Positions 16,955 through 25,371 of a stretch of 64,000 nt of DNA are shown piece by piece. The stretch is from Scatosoma sp045632265 (GTDB lineage Bacteria; Bacillota; Clostridia; Christensenellales; Borkfalkiaceae), in the NCBI GenBank assembly GCA_045632265.1, contig JAZQWG010000031.1:1-64000 (forward strand), in the 5' to 3' direction. How positions within the stretch are numbered: position 1 is the stretch's first letter; every line of letters starts with the position of its first letter. The notes under the pieces were generated by a model, which was not told the origin of the DNA, made no database searches, and was given only the letters and a program-made list of their open reading frames with translations. A program made the position numbers and the translations under genes.

Positions 16955-17332
16955 ATGGAAATTATCAAAGTAGCAACGGAAAACGCACCTGCGGCAATCG
17001 GACCTTATTCGCAAGCGATTATTTGCGGGGAAATGGTGTTTACGTCGGGGCAAATTCCTATCAATCCCGCAAGCAGCAACGTGGAAGAAACGACGATTGA
17101 AGGGCAAGCGGAACAAGTGATGAAAAATTTAGGCGAAGTGTTAAAAGCGGCGGGCAGCAGCTTTGAAAAAGCGGTGAAAACCACTTGTTTCTTGGCGGAT
17201 ATGGCAGACTTTGCGGCGTTTAATAATGTGTACGCAAAATATTTCACGACGAAGCCCGCAAGAAGCTGCGTGGCAGTGAAAACGCTTCCCAAAAACGTGC
17301 TTGTAGAAGTGGAAGTTATCGCAACGAAATAA
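16955..17332 (+). CDS. ridA: RidA family enamine/imine deaminase
   Basis: The 125-residue YjgF/RidA protein hydrolyses reactive 2-aminoacrylate and 2-iminobutanoate to ammonia and oxo acids, protecting PLP enzymes. The conserved substrate arginine is Arg103 in PARSCVAVKTLP, followed by the LVEVEVIA end. Its place after ilvA, the main source of these enamines, fits the role well. An AAGGAG site precedes the ATG and a terminator-like hairpin follows. Confidence 0.94.
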   Translation: MEIIKVATENAPAAIGPYSQAIICGEMVFTSGQIPINPASSNVEETTIEGQAEQVMKNLGEVLKAAGSSFEKAVKTTCFLADMADFAAFNNVYAKYFTTKPARSCVAVKTLPKNVLVEVEVIATK

Positions 17333-17359
17333 TCGAAAAATAAGCATAATAACAAAAAT

Positions 17360-17394
17360 GGGCGTGGTAAACGGTTGCTACGCCCGTTATTTTA
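17360..17394 (+). terminator. Terminator after ridA
   Basis: GGGCGTGG (17360-17367) pairs with CTACGCCC (17378-17385, one G-U), followed by a moderate T-rich run. It closes the BCAA operon. Confidence 0.65.
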
Positions 17395-17470
17395 TAAAAA
17401 TCCGCAAAAAAACTTATAAAAATCGTCTAAATTTTTCTTGTTTTGTATAGCTTTCTTTTAAGAAATATGC

Positions 17471-17476
17471 TATAAT
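17471..17476 (+). promoter_or_regulatory. pyrH promoter (extended -10)
   Basis: TATAAT at 17471-17476 is preceded by TGC (TGnTATAAT, extended -10). No good -35 is seen. AAAGGAG and the pyrH ATG follow. Confidence 0.6.
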
Positions 17477-17517
17477 AGTTAGGATAAGGAAAAATAGAAC
17501 GCAAAGGAGAAAGCGAT

Positions 17518-18225
17518 ATGCAACCTATTTACAAGAGAGTGCTGTTAAAACTTTCGGGCGAAGCCCTTGCAGGCGATCAACGTTTTGGATTAAATCACGA
17601 AGTGATTGCGCCTGTCGTAGAACAAATCGTACAATTACACAATTTAGGCGTACAAGTAGGCTTGGTTATCGGCGGCGGAAACTTCTGGCGCGGTAGACAA
17701 GGCACGAATATGGACAGAACGACTGCCGACCACATGGGTATGCTTGCAACGGTTATGAACTCGCTTGCCATGATGGACGCAATCGAACAAAGGGGCGTTC
17801 CCGTACGCGTACAAACGGCGCTTGACATGGTGTCTTTGGCGGAACCGTTTATCTTGCGTAAAGCAATCCGCCATTTTGAAATGGGCAGAATCGTTATCTT
17901 CGCTTGCGGCACGGGCAATCCGTACTGTTCGACGGATACGGCGGCTGCGCTTCGTGCGTGCGAAATCGACGCCGACATTTTGCTTATGGCAAAGAACGTG
18001 GACGGCATTTACGATTCCGATCCCAAAACCAACCCTTACGCAAAGAAATACGAAACGCTTCGCTATGCGGACATCATCAATCAAGGCTTGAAGGTTATCG
18101 ATTTCACGGCGGCGACGATGTGTATGGAAAACAACGTGCCCACGCTTGCGTTTGGTTTGAACGAAGAAAACGCAATCGTTCGTGCGGTATGCGGTGAAAA
18201 ACTTGGCACGATTATCAAAGTATAA
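17518..18225 (+). CDS. pyrH: UMP kinase
   Basis: This amino-acid-kinase-fold enzyme phosphorylates UMP to UDP. The N-terminus RVLLKLSGEAL is the nucleotide/phosphate loop, IGGGNFWRG the UMP-binding glycine loop, and GTGNPYCSTDTAAALRACEI the lid/acceptor region. The 235-residue length is normal. It is followed by frr, a conserved pairing in bacteria. It heads the pyrH-frr-uppS-cdsA-dxr-rseP run. Confidence 0.97.
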   Translation: MQPIYKRVLLKLSGEALAGDQRFGLNHEVIAPVVEQIVQLHNLGVQVGLVIGGGNFWRGRQGTNMDRTTADHMGMLATVMNSLAMMDAIEQRGVPVRVQTALDMVSLAEPFILRKAIRHFEMGRIVIFACGTGNPYCSTDTAAALRACEIDADILLMAKNVDGIYDSDPKTNPYAKKYETLRYADIINQGLKVIDFTAATMCMENNVPTLAFGLNEENAIVRAVCGEKLGTIIKV

Positions 18226-18260
18226 AAAACATAACAATAGGGAATAAAAGGAGAAATATC

Positions 18261-18833
18261 ATGATTGAAAACGAAAAGATTGAAGAAATGATGATGGAAC
18301 TTGAAGAAAAAGCGGACAACTCTTTGCGCGCGCTTGAAGGCGATTACGGCGCAATCCGTACGGGCAGAGCAAACCCCCGCATCTTGGATAGATTAGACGT
18401 AGAAGCATACGGCGGCATGAGCAAGCTTATCGAACTTGGCAACGTATCCGCGCTCGATGCAAAATGCTTGCAAATCAACCTTTGGGATAAATCGCTTTTG
18501 AAAGCGGTTGAAAAGGCTATTTTGCAATCGAATATCGGTCTTACGCCTACCAACGATGGCAACGTAATTCGTTTGGTATTCCCCGACATGACGGAAGAAA
18601 GAAGACGTGAACTTGTTAAACAAGCAAAGAAGATGGGCGAAGACACGAAAGTAGCCGTTAGAAACCACCGTCGTGAAGCTATGGACGTTATCAAGAAGAT
18701 GAAGACGGCAAAAGAACTTTCCGAAGACGAAGCAGCAGGCTGCGAAGCGGACGTAGAAAAGATGATTTCCGAATATATGTCCAAGTTGGAAGTAATTATT
18801 TCGGCAAAAGAAAAGGAACTCATGTCTATTTAA
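18261..18833 (+). CDS. frr: Ribosome recycling factor
   Basis: The 190-residue protein splits post-termination ribosomes together with EF-G. The family sequence AIRTGRANPRILDRLDVEAYG and the C-terminal helical RRELVKQAKKMGEDTKVAVR are clear. It is a few residues longer than the usual 185. AAAAGGAG precedes the ATG. It sits 35 bases after pyrH and 3 bases before uppS. Confidence 0.97.
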   Translation: MIENEKIEEMMMELEEKADNSLRALEGDYGAIRTGRANPRILDRLDVEAYGGMSKLIELGNVSALDAKCLQINLWDKSLLKAVEKAILQSNIGLTPTNDGNVIRLVFPDMTEERRRELVKQAKKMGEDTKVAVRNHRREAMDVIKKMKTAKELSEDEAAGCEADVEKMISEYMSKLEVIISAKEKELMSI

Positions 18834-18836
18834 GGT

Positions 18837-19559
18837 ATGAGAAAGAATAGAATAACGGGGGAAACAAAAATCCCCAAGCACATAGCGATAATCATGGACG
18901 GCAACGGGCGTTGGGCGAAAAAACGCCTGATGCCCCGTTCTTTTGGGCATAGACAAGGCATGGAACGCATGATAGGGCTTATGGAACGATCCTTTGATTT
19001 GGGCGTTTCGTACGTGACCGTATATGCGTTATCCACCGAAAATTTACGCCGTCCGCAAGAAGAACTTGAAGGGCTTTTCGATTTAATTAGAAACCACTTT
19101 GAGAAAAATATGCGCCGCCTTTGCGAAAGGGGGGTGCGTCTTCGTGTTATCGGCGATATGAGCTTATTGCCTACCGACGTGCAAGAAATTTTGCGTAAGG
19201 CGGAAAAGGATAGCGAGAAATACGAAGGCAAGTGCGTGAACATTGCGCTTTGCTACGGTTCTCGCTCGGAAATCGTGCGCGCGGCGAACTTGGCGGTGGA
19301 AAAGGGCGAAAAGGTGACGGAAGAAACGTTTTCTTCGCTTATGTACACGGAAGGTCAGCCCGACCCCGATTTGATGATTCGCACGGGCAAAGAAGTGCGT
19401 TTGTCCAACTTCCTTTTGTGGCAATCGGCGTATGCGGAATTGTATTTTTCCGATAAAATGTTCCCCGAATTTTCCGATAAAGAGCTGGAAAAAGCCATAC
19501 TTTGGTTTTCTTCCCGCACCCGTCGTTTTGGAAAGACGGACGAACAGTTGAAAAAATAA
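18837..19559 (+). CDS. uppS: Isoprenyl (undecaprenyl) diphosphate synthase
   Basis: This cis-prenyltransferase makes the lipid carrier for peptidoglycan. IMDGNGRWAKKR at residues 19-30 carries the catalytic Asp21, and RLSNFLLWQSAYAELYF near the end lies at the isopentenyl diphosphate site. The 240-residue length is normal. The ATG follows the frr stop by 3 bases with only a distant AAAGGA, so translation is probably coupled to frr. Confidence 0.95.
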   Translation: MRKNRITGETKIPKHIAIIMDGNGRWAKKRLMPRSFGHRQGMERMIGLMERSFDLGVSYVTVYALSTENLRRPQEELEGLFDLIRNHFEKNMRRLCERGVRLRVIGDMSLLPTDVQEILRKAEKDSEKYEGKCVNIALCYGSRSEIVRAANLAVEKGEKVTEETFSSLMYTEGQPDPDLMIRTGKEVRLSNFLLWQSAYAELYFSDKMFPEFSDKELEKAILWFSSRTRRFGKTDEQLKK

Positions 19560-19575
19560 AAGCAAAGGCAATACT

Positions 19576-20466
19576 ATGAAAAAAAGAGTGATTAGCGGCG
19601 CAGTCTATACGGCAATTTTGGTTGCGTTTTTCTGCTTAAAAATATTTGTACATGCGTTCTTCTTCGACGCGCTTATCTATGCGTTCGCCGTGCTTGGCAC
19701 GCTGGAAATTTTGCGCGCGTTCAAGGATAAGATGACGAAGGCGCAACGTGTGATCGTTATGACGTTTGCGGTTGTGTGCATACCCGTATGTGCGGTGACG
19801 GAACAATTCCTTTCCTACGGCTTGCATTATACGTGCACTTGCTTTGTCGTGTTCGCCGTGGCTCTGTTGTCCTTGCTTGTGCTCGATCACGACAAAACCA
19901 CTCCCGAAAATTTAGGGCTTTCCTTCCTTTCGGCGGTGTACCCCGTATTGATTTTGAGTATGTTGGTGCTTGCTAACCACGCTCCTGCTCTTGCAAGTTT
20001 GAAAAACGTAGCGTTCAATTCCAACTTGCTCGTGCTTTTCATCTTCGTCGTATCTCCGCTTGCGGACGTATTTGCTTTTCTTTTTGGTATCACGCTTAAA
20101 AAGGTATTCCCTAAAAAACTTGCGCCCACCTTAAGCCCGAACAAGACGATTGTAGGTGCAGTTGGCGGCTTAATCGGCGGTATGCTCGGCGCGCTTGCAT
20201 TGTACTTTGCGTACGGCGCAATTTGCGGCAGCTTTGAAAACATGGGGCTTTGGCTTAGCGTATATATGGTTATGGGCTTGCTTGCGGCGGCGGCAACCGA
20301 ATTTGGCGATTTGGTGGAGAGCTGCATTAAGCGCAAAGTGGGCATTAAAGATATGGGTAAAATCATGCCTGGGCATGGTGGCGTACTCGATAGAATCGAC
20401 GGCACGTTGTTCGCATCTATGGTGGTGTATTTGGCTTTCTCCGTGGTGCGCATGTATTTAATCTAA
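19576..20466 (+). CDS. cdsA: Phosphatidate cytidylyltransferase (CDP-diglyceride synthase)
   Basis: This integral membrane enzyme makes CDP-diacylglycerol from CTP and phosphatidate. The 296 residues hold about eight membrane segments and end in the CdsA signature, KRKVGIKDMGKIMPGHGG then LDRIDG. It feeds phospholipid synthesis, including the cardiolipin synthase at 48799. Adjacent uppS and dxr are its usual neighbours. Confidence 0.95.
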   Translation: MKKRVISGAVYTAILVAFFCLKIFVHAFFFDALIYAFAVLGTLEILRAFKDKMTKAQRVIVMTFAVVCIPVCAVTEQFLSYGLHYTCTCFVVFAVALLSLLVLDHDKTTPENLGLSFLSAVYPVLILSMLVLANHAPALASLKNVAFNSNLLVLFIFVVSPLADVFAFLFGITLKKVFPKKLAPTLSPNKTIVGAVGGLIGGMLGALALYFAYGAICGSFENMGLWLSVYMVMGLLAAAATEFGDLVESCIKRKVGIKDMGKIMPGHGGVLDRIDGTLFASMVVYLAFSVVRMYLI

Positions 20467-20476
20467 AGGAGTGGAA

Positions 20477-21637
20477 ATGAAAAGAATTTCCCTTATAGGC
20501 TCGACGGGTTCGATAGGGCAACAAGTATGTTCCGTCGTTCGTCGCCATAGCGAAAAATTTCAAATCGAATCGATTGTCGCAAACGCTTCTTCGGAAGCGT
20601 TTTTACGCCAAGTAAAGGAGTTTAAGCCCCAATACGCCGCTCTTGTTAGCGAAGAAGAAGGGAAGAAAATCGCTTCCCAAATCCCCGACGGCGTGCGTTT
20701 TGCTTATGGAAAAGAAGCGGCGCTTGCGGCGGTGGAATACGGCGACACGGCGTTTATCGCTTCGACGGGCTTTGCGGGGCTTGCCTATTCTTTGAAAGCA
20801 ATCGAGTGTAAAAAGGACATCGCTTTGGCAAATAAGGAAACGCTCGTTTGCGGTGGCGAACTCGTTATGAACAAAATCGCGGGGGCAGGTATTAAGCTAA
20901 TGCCTGTCGATAGCGAACATTCCGCGCTTTGGCAAGCGCTTTCCTTCCGCACGGACGCGCCCTTTTCCCGTTTGATTATCACGGCAAGCGGCGGGCCTTT
21001 CTACGGCTGGGATAAAGCCCGTTTGCAAAGCGTGACGCCTTCGTCTGCGCTAAAACACCCCACTTGGCAAATGGGCGCAAAAATCACCATTGACAGCGCA
21101 ACCTTGCTCAATAAAGGTTTTGAGGTTATCGAAGCGAAATGGCTGTACAACACCACGCTTGATAAAATACATACCATCGTACAACCGGAAAGCATTATCC
21201 ACTCTATGGTAGAGTTTGCCGACGGCGGCATTTTGGCGCAAATGAGCTATCCTACGATGGAACTTCCTATTCAGCTTGCGCTCACCTATCCCGAGCGTTT
21301 TGATTGCGGTTTGAAACCGCTTGATTTCGCCGCTTTGGGCGCAATTCGCTTCTTGCCCTTAAACCGTAGCGATTTCCCTTGCTACGATTTGGCTTTGACG
21401 GCTGCGGAAATGGGGGATAACTATTCTTGCGCGCTTAACGGGGCTGGGGAAGTGGCTGTACGTGCGTTCTTGGACGGGGAAATTCCTTTCTTGGGGATTG
21501 CGGAAGTCATCGAACAATCGTTGCACGCAACCAAGCGTATGAAGGTAAGCGATTACGAAATATTAAAAGAAACGGACGCACAAGCGCGTGCGTATGCGAA
21601 AGAAGCAGTTGATAAAATTACGAAAGCGGGAAAATAA
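20477..21637 (+). CDS. dxr: 1-deoxy-D-xylulose 5-phosphate reductoisomerase
   Basis: It converts DXP to MEP in the non-mevalonate isoprenoid pathway, using NADPH. The N-terminal GSTGSIGQQVCSVV is the nucleotide fold, PVDSEHSALWQAL carries metal ligands, and ITASGGPFYGW is the substrate loop. The ATG at 20477 is chosen because AAAGGAG ends 5 bases before it; an in-frame GTG at 20471 overlaps that site. The length is 386 residues. The precursors it makes feed UppS upstream. Confidence 0.96.
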   Translation: MKRISLIGSTGSIGQQVCSVVRRHSEKFQIESIVANASSEAFLRQVKEFKPQYAALVSEEEGKKIASQIPDGVRFAYGKEAALAAVEYGDTAFIASTGFAGLAYSLKAIECKKDIALANKETLVCGGELVMNKIAGAGIKLMPVDSEHSALWQALSFRTDAPFSRLIITASGGPFYGWDKARLQSVTPSSALKHPTWQMGAKITIDSATLLNKGFEVIEAKWLYNTTLDKIHTIVQPESIIHSMVEFADGGILAQMSYPTMELPIQLALTYPERFDCGLKPLDFAALGAIRFLPLNRSDFPCYDLALTAAEMGDNYSCALNGAGEVAVRAFLDGEIPFLGIAEVIEQSLHATKRMKVSDYEILKETDAQARAYAKEAVDKITKAGK

Positions 21638-21658
21638 GAAAAGGTAGAGGAAAGAACG

Positions 21659-22903
21659 TTGCAAATCACGGCATTGTTGGCAGGAAACGTATGGAAAACG
21701 ATAGGTGGGGTGGCGATTGCTATCGTCATCTTGCTTGCTATGGTCACCATACACGAATTCGGCCATTATATAGCGGGCAAAACGTTGGGCTTTAAGATAA
21801 ACGAGTTTTCCGTCGGCTTCGGCCCCGCAATTTTCAAAAAACGGAGCAAGAAAACGGGCGAAATTTTCGCTCTTCGAGTGATTCCCTTGGGCGGTTATTG
21901 CGCCTTTGACGGGGAAGATTTTGAAGAAGAAAGCGAACAGAAAAAAGAGCCGCTTTTTGAAGAGTTTTCCAAGGAAGAAGAAAAGCCGTTGGAAGAATAT
22001 TCTAACAGCGTAAAAGACGAGAAAAAGGACGAAGAATACCCCGAACCGAAAGGGGAAAAGTTCACCAACCAACCGCCGTGGAAACGCATTATCGTCTTGG
22101 TGGCGGGCGCAACGATGAACTATCTTTTGGCGCTTTTCCTTATCATTTTAACTTTCACCATTTACGGGCCTACGCACTCGTACGTAAGCTATCAAGGCAC
22201 GGACACGGCAATCGTCAGCGAAACGACGTTGTCGGCAAGGGACATCGTGCTTTCGGTGGACGGACGGGATATTTATTATTCCACCGATTATTCCCGCGCG
22301 CTCAACGGCAAAAAACAAGGGGATAGCGTAGCGGTGGAAGTGATACGCTATAATAGGGAAACCCAAGTTTGGGAAGAAAAAACCCTTTCTATCACCTTGC
22401 TTTGCGATTGCGAGTTTAAGAATATGTCGGACGAGTCGCCTATCTACAACGCCTTTGGCTTGGATAGGACGAAATACTATCTTGCCAACGTCGCCGATAG
22501 GGATGTGACGGGGGAAGGATTTTTCCAAATCATAGGCCGTTCGTTCGTGTATTCGTGGAAGACGGCGGGCATTATTTTGCGCTCACTTGGTGAACTTTTA
22601 ACGGGCAAAATAGCCATTACTTCCATGGGTGGACCGGGGACGACGATAGGCGTGACTGCGCAAGCCGCTTCGGCAGGGCCGCTTTCCGCGCTCTTTATGG
22701 CGGCGTTTATCGGGGTGAACTTGGCGGTGTTCAACTTGTTGCCTATCCCCGCACTTGACGGGTGCAAAGTCATCTTTTGTCTAATCGAGTGGATTTGCAA
22801 AAAGCCCGTCAATCGAAAAGTGGAAACGATTATCCACCTTGTTGGAATCGTCTTCCTTTTCGGCTTTGCCATTTTGCTAGACGTGTTGCAATGGGTGTTG
22901 TAG
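21659..22903 (+). CDS. rseP: RseP-type site-2 intramembrane zinc metalloprotease
   Basis: TTG is the start: GAGGA lies 7 bases upstream and no in-frame ATG precedes the catalytic site. HEFGH (His32, Glu33, His36) in the first membrane segment is the zinc site. A PDZ-like domain spans roughly 190-270, and NLLPIPALDG near residue 360 supplies the third metal ligand. Between residues about 85 and 135 is an unusually acidic, Glu/Lys-rich insert absent from the E. coli form. Its usual neighbours dxr and cdsA are present. Substrates would be anti-sigma factors or signal-peptide remnants. Confidence 0.93.
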   Translation: MQITALLAGNVWKTIGGVAIAIVILLAMVTIHEFGHYIAGKTLGFKINEFSVGFGPAIFKKRSKKTGEIFALRVIPLGGYCAFDGEDFEEESEQKKEPLFEEFSKEEEKPLEEYSNSVKDEKKDEEYPEPKGEKFTNQPPWKRIIVLVAGATMNYLLALFLIILTFTIYGPTHSYVSYQGTDTAIVSETTLSARDIVLSVDGRDIYYSTDYSRALNGKKQGDSVAVEVIRYNRETQVWEEKTLSITLLCDCEFKNMSDESPIYNAFGLDRTKYYLANVADRDVTGEGFFQIIGRSFVYSWKTAGIILRSLGELLTGKIAITSMGGPGTTIGVTAQAASAGPLSALFMAAFIGVNLAVFNLLPIPALDGCKVIFCLIEWICKKPVNRKVETIIHLVGIVFLFGFAILLDVLQWVL

Positions 22904-22937
22904 GACGAAAAATTATCAAAAATTCAAAAAATATTAC

Positions 22938-22975
22938 AAGTGTCAAGTAAAAATGCTTGACACTTATCTTTTTAT
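22938..22975 (+). terminator. Terminator after rseP, overlapping the next promoter
   Basis: AAGTGTCAAG (22938-22947) and CTTGACACTT (22956-22965) form a perfect 10-bp stem with an 8-base loop, followed by ATCTTTTTAT. The right arm contains the TTGACA -35 box of the ylxM promoter. Confidence 0.8.
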
Positions 22976-22985
22976 AGGGTATAAT
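22957..22985 (+). promoter_or_regulatory. ylxM-ffh promoter
   Basis: TTGACA (22957-22962), 17 bases, TATAAT (22980-22985): a perfect consensus promoter. Its -35 lies in the right arm of the preceding terminator. Confidence 0.85.
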
Positions 22986-23011
22986 GGTTGAGAAGAAGGG
23001 GGGTAAAGCGC

Positions 23012-23281
23012 ATGAAAGACGATTTAGGGTTTATGCAGCTTTGGGACACCTATTCCCCTTTGCTTACCAAAACGCAACAAGAAATCACGCATTTGTATTT
23101 TAATTGCGATTTGTCTTTAGGCGAAATTGCCGAACAAAAGGGCGTTTCCCGTCAAAGCGTATCCGATTGTTTGCAAAAGTGTAGAAAGCAGCTTGAAACG
23201 TACGAAGCAAAACTTGGCTTTGTCAAGACGGTAAGCGAAATGCAAGCGCAAATCGATGCGCTTAAAAGCGTAAAGAGATAA
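23012..23281 (+). CDS. ylxM: YlxM-like helix-turn-helix protein
   Basis: The 89-residue protein has a sigma-70 region 4-like HTH, LSLGEIAEQKGVSRQSVSDCL at about residues 30-50, and a C-terminal helix. Genes of this type sit beside ffh across Firmicutes and have been linked to the SRP pathway. AAGGGGGG precedes the ATG at 23012. An upstream in-frame TTG (22988) overlaps the promoter and is rejected. Confidence 0.9.
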   Translation: MKDDLGFMQLWDTYSPLLTKTQQEITHLYFNCDLSLGEIAEQKGVSRQSVSDCLQKCRKQLETYEAKLGFVKTVSEMQAQIDALKSVKR

Positions 23282-23292
23282 AGGAGAAAAGT

Positions 23293-24612
23293 ATGGCGTT
23301 ATTTGGTTCGTTGTCAGAAAGACTTAATCATATTTTTTCCAAGCTCACGAAACGCGGAAAATTGACGGAACTTGAAATCCGCACGGCGATGCGCGAAGTA
23401 CGTATTGCGCTTTTGGAAGCGGACGTCAATTTGAAAGTGGCTAAAGACTTCATTGCCGAAGTTTCCGAAAAGGCGGTGGGACAAGAAATTCTTTCTTCCC
23501 TTAACCCCGCACAACAAGTTATCAAGATTGTAAATGAAGAGTTGATTGCGCTCATGGGAGCGAAAAACGCAAAACTTGAAGTGGCTTCCAAGCCCCCCAC
23601 AGTGATTATGATGTGCGGTTTGCAAGGCGCTGGTAAGACGACGCTTTGCGGCAAGCTTGCGTTGCAACTTAAAAAGCAAGGCAAAAAACCGCTTTTGGTG
23701 GCGGGGGACATCTACCGTCCCGCAGCGATTACGCAGCTACAAGTAGTGGGCAAAAACGCACAAACGGAAGTGTTTGAAAAGGGCACGCAAAACCCCGTAA
23801 AAACGGCGAAACAAGCGATTGAGCACGCTCGCTCGATGGGGTACGATACGATTATCCTTGACACGGCTGGGCGTTTGCAAATCGACGATACGTTGATGCA
23901 AGAGCTTGAAAATATCAAGAAAGAAATCGAAGTCACCGAAACGCTTTTGGTTGTCGATGCGATGACGGGGCAAGAAGCGGTGAACGTTGCCAAGACGTTT
24001 AACGAACGTTTGGACGTGACGGGCGTTATCTTAACCAAGCTTGACGGCGATACGCGCGGCGGTGCGTGCTTGTCCATTAAAGCGGTGACGGGCAAACCGA
24101 TTAAGTTTATCGGCGTGGGCGAAAAGCTTGGCGATTTAGAGCCTTTCCATCCCGATAGAATGGCATCGAGAATTTTAGGCATGGGTGACGTGTTGTCCCT
24201 TATCGAAAAGGCGCAACAAACGATTACGGAAGAAGAAGCGAAGAAGATGCAACAAAAAATGCTTGGCAATTCTTTCACGCTCACCGATTATCTCGAACAA
24301 TTCTCTATGATGAAACGCATGGGCGGCGCGCAAGCAATGCTTTCGATGCTCCCTGGCATGGGCAAATTGAAAGTGAACGAAGGGGACGTGGACGAAAAGC
24401 GTATCGAGCGCACGAAAGCGATTATCCTTTCGATGACCAAGCAAGAAAGGGATAACCCTTCCATCATCGACAGCAAGAGAAAACGCCGCATAGCGGCAGG
24501 CTCGGGCACGAGCGTACAAGAAATCAATCAGCTTTTGAAACAATACGAACAAACGAAAATGCTGATGAAACAACTCAAGGGCAATAAAGGCCGCTTGAAA
24601 CTCCCGTTCTAA
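23293..24612 (+). CDS. ffh: Signal recognition particle GTPase Ffh
   Basis: Ffh binds 4.5S/SRP RNA and signal sequences and delivers ribosomes to FtsY. The 439 residues comprise an N-domain, a G-domain with P-loop GLQGAGKTT near residue 107 and LDTAGRLQ / TKLDGDTRGG motifs, and a Met-rich M-domain (about 300-439; for example FSMMKRMGGAQAMLSMLPGMG). It lies 11 bases after ylxM with AAAGGAG. No SRP RNA gene is seen nearby. Confidence 0.97.
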   Translation: MALFGSLSERLNHIFSKLTKRGKLTELEIRTAMREVRIALLEADVNLKVAKDFIAEVSEKAVGQEILSSLNPAQQVIKIVNEELIALMGAKNAKLEVASKPPTVIMMCGLQGAGKTTLCGKLALQLKKQGKKPLLVAGDIYRPAAITQLQVVGKNAQTEVFEKGTQNPVKTAKQAIEHARSMGYDTIILDTAGRLQIDDTLMQELENIKKEIEVTETLLVVDAMTGQEAVNVAKTFNERLDVTGVILTKLDGDTRGGACLSIKAVTGKPIKFIGVGEKLGDLEPFHPDRMASRILGMGDVLSLIEKAQQTITEEEAKKMQQKMLGNSFTLTDYLEQFSMMKRMGGAQAMLSMLPGMGKLKVNEGDVDEKRIERTKAIILSMTKQERDNPSIIDSKRKRRIAAGSGTSVQEINQLLKQYEQTKMLMKQLKGNKGRLKLPF

Positions 24613-24670
24613 TAGCGGGCTAAACGAAGAAAAAAATAAAAAATTTATATATACTTTGGAGGTATTTATT

Positions 24671-24961
24671 ATGGTTAAAATGAGACTTTTGAGAATGGGC
24701 GACAAGAAGAACCCTATCTACCGTGTAGTTGTTGTTGACAGCAGAAAGGCTGCAACGGGCGAATATATCGAATGCGTTGGTCACTACAGACCTACCTGCG
24801 ATCCCGTTGAACTTACGATTGACGTTGAAGCAGCAAAAGCTTGGCTTGCAAAGGGTGTTCAACCCACGGAAACGGTTAAAAACCTTCTCGTACATGCTGG
24901 CGCAGTAGAAAAGAGCGACAAACTCAGCCCTTCCAAGACGAAGGCAAAGAAGAGCAAATAA
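24671..24961 (+). CDS. rpsP: Ribosomal protein bS16
   Basis: The 96-residue small-subunit protein starts VKMRLLRMGDKKNPIYRVVV, the family signature. GGAGG lies 8 bases before the ATG at 24671; a frame extension upstream is rejected. The order ffh-rpsP-khpA-rimM is typical of Firmicutes. Confidence 0.97.
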   Translation: MVKMRLLRMGDKKNPIYRVVVVDSRKAATGEYIECVGHYRPTCDPVELTIDVEAAKAWLAKGVQPTETVKNLLVHAGAVEKSDKLSPSKTKAKKSK

Positions 24962-24983
24962 TAGGTAAAATTTTACCGTAAAG

Positions 24984-25010
24984 CCAGCCTTCCTTTATAA
25001 GGAAAGCTGG
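24984..25010 (+). terminator. Hairpin between rpsP and khpA (partial terminator or processing site)
   Basis: CCAGC-TTCCTT pairs with AAGGAA-GCTGG (24984-25010), with one internal mismatch and only a weak T-run (GCGTTATTTG). It could reduce read-through so that bS16 exceeds KhpA and RimM. A 14-base palindrome (GGTAAAATTTTACC, 24964-24977) lies just upstream. Confidence 0.5.
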
Positions 25011-25039
25011 GCGTTATTTGTAGCAAAAGGAGAAGAACC

Positions 25040-25306
25040 ATGCTTGATTTGATTAAATACGTTGTCAATCAGTTTGCCGAAGACAAGGAAAACGTGGAAT
25101 TTAACGTACAAGAAAAGGACCGCGTTATCGAGGTGACGGTGGTGCTTTCCCCTTCGGACATGGGCAAAGTGATTGGTAAGCAAGGCAAAATTGCAAAAGC
25201 GCTTCGTACGTTGGTACACGCGGCAACGCCTGCAAGCAGCAAGAGATACGTCATCGAAATTCGCGAAAGAAACGGCGAAGCGGATGGCGAAATCGACGCG
25301 GAATAA
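25040..25306 (+). CDS. khpA: KH-domain RNA-binding protein KhpA
   Basis: The 88-residue protein is a single KH domain with the GKQGKIAKALRTLV GxxG loop. KhpA works with KhpB/Jag as a small RNA-binding pair affecting cell division and sRNA function in Firmicutes. It ends in an acidic tail (GEADGEIDAE). AAAAGGAG precedes the ATG. A strong terminator lies between it and rimM. Confidence 0.93.
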   Translation: MLDLIKYVVNQFAEDKENVEFNVQEKDRVIEVTVVLSPSDMGKVIGKQGKIAKALRTLVHAATPASSKRYVIEIRERNGEADGEIDAE

Positions 25307-25322
25307 TTTTGCAAAAATAAGC

Positions 25323-25353
25323 AAAAAAGGCTTTCAAACGGAAGCCTTTTTTT
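25323..25353 (+). terminator. Intrinsic terminator just before rimM
   Basis: AAAAAAGGCTT (25323-25333) pairs with AAGCCTTTTTTT (25342-25353) around an 8-base loop: a textbook terminator, ending only 18 bases before the rimM ATG. No promoter fits in between, so rimM depends on read-through or on a promoter inside khpA. Confidence 0.8.
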
Positions 25354-25371
25354 GCCATAGGAGAAAGATTT

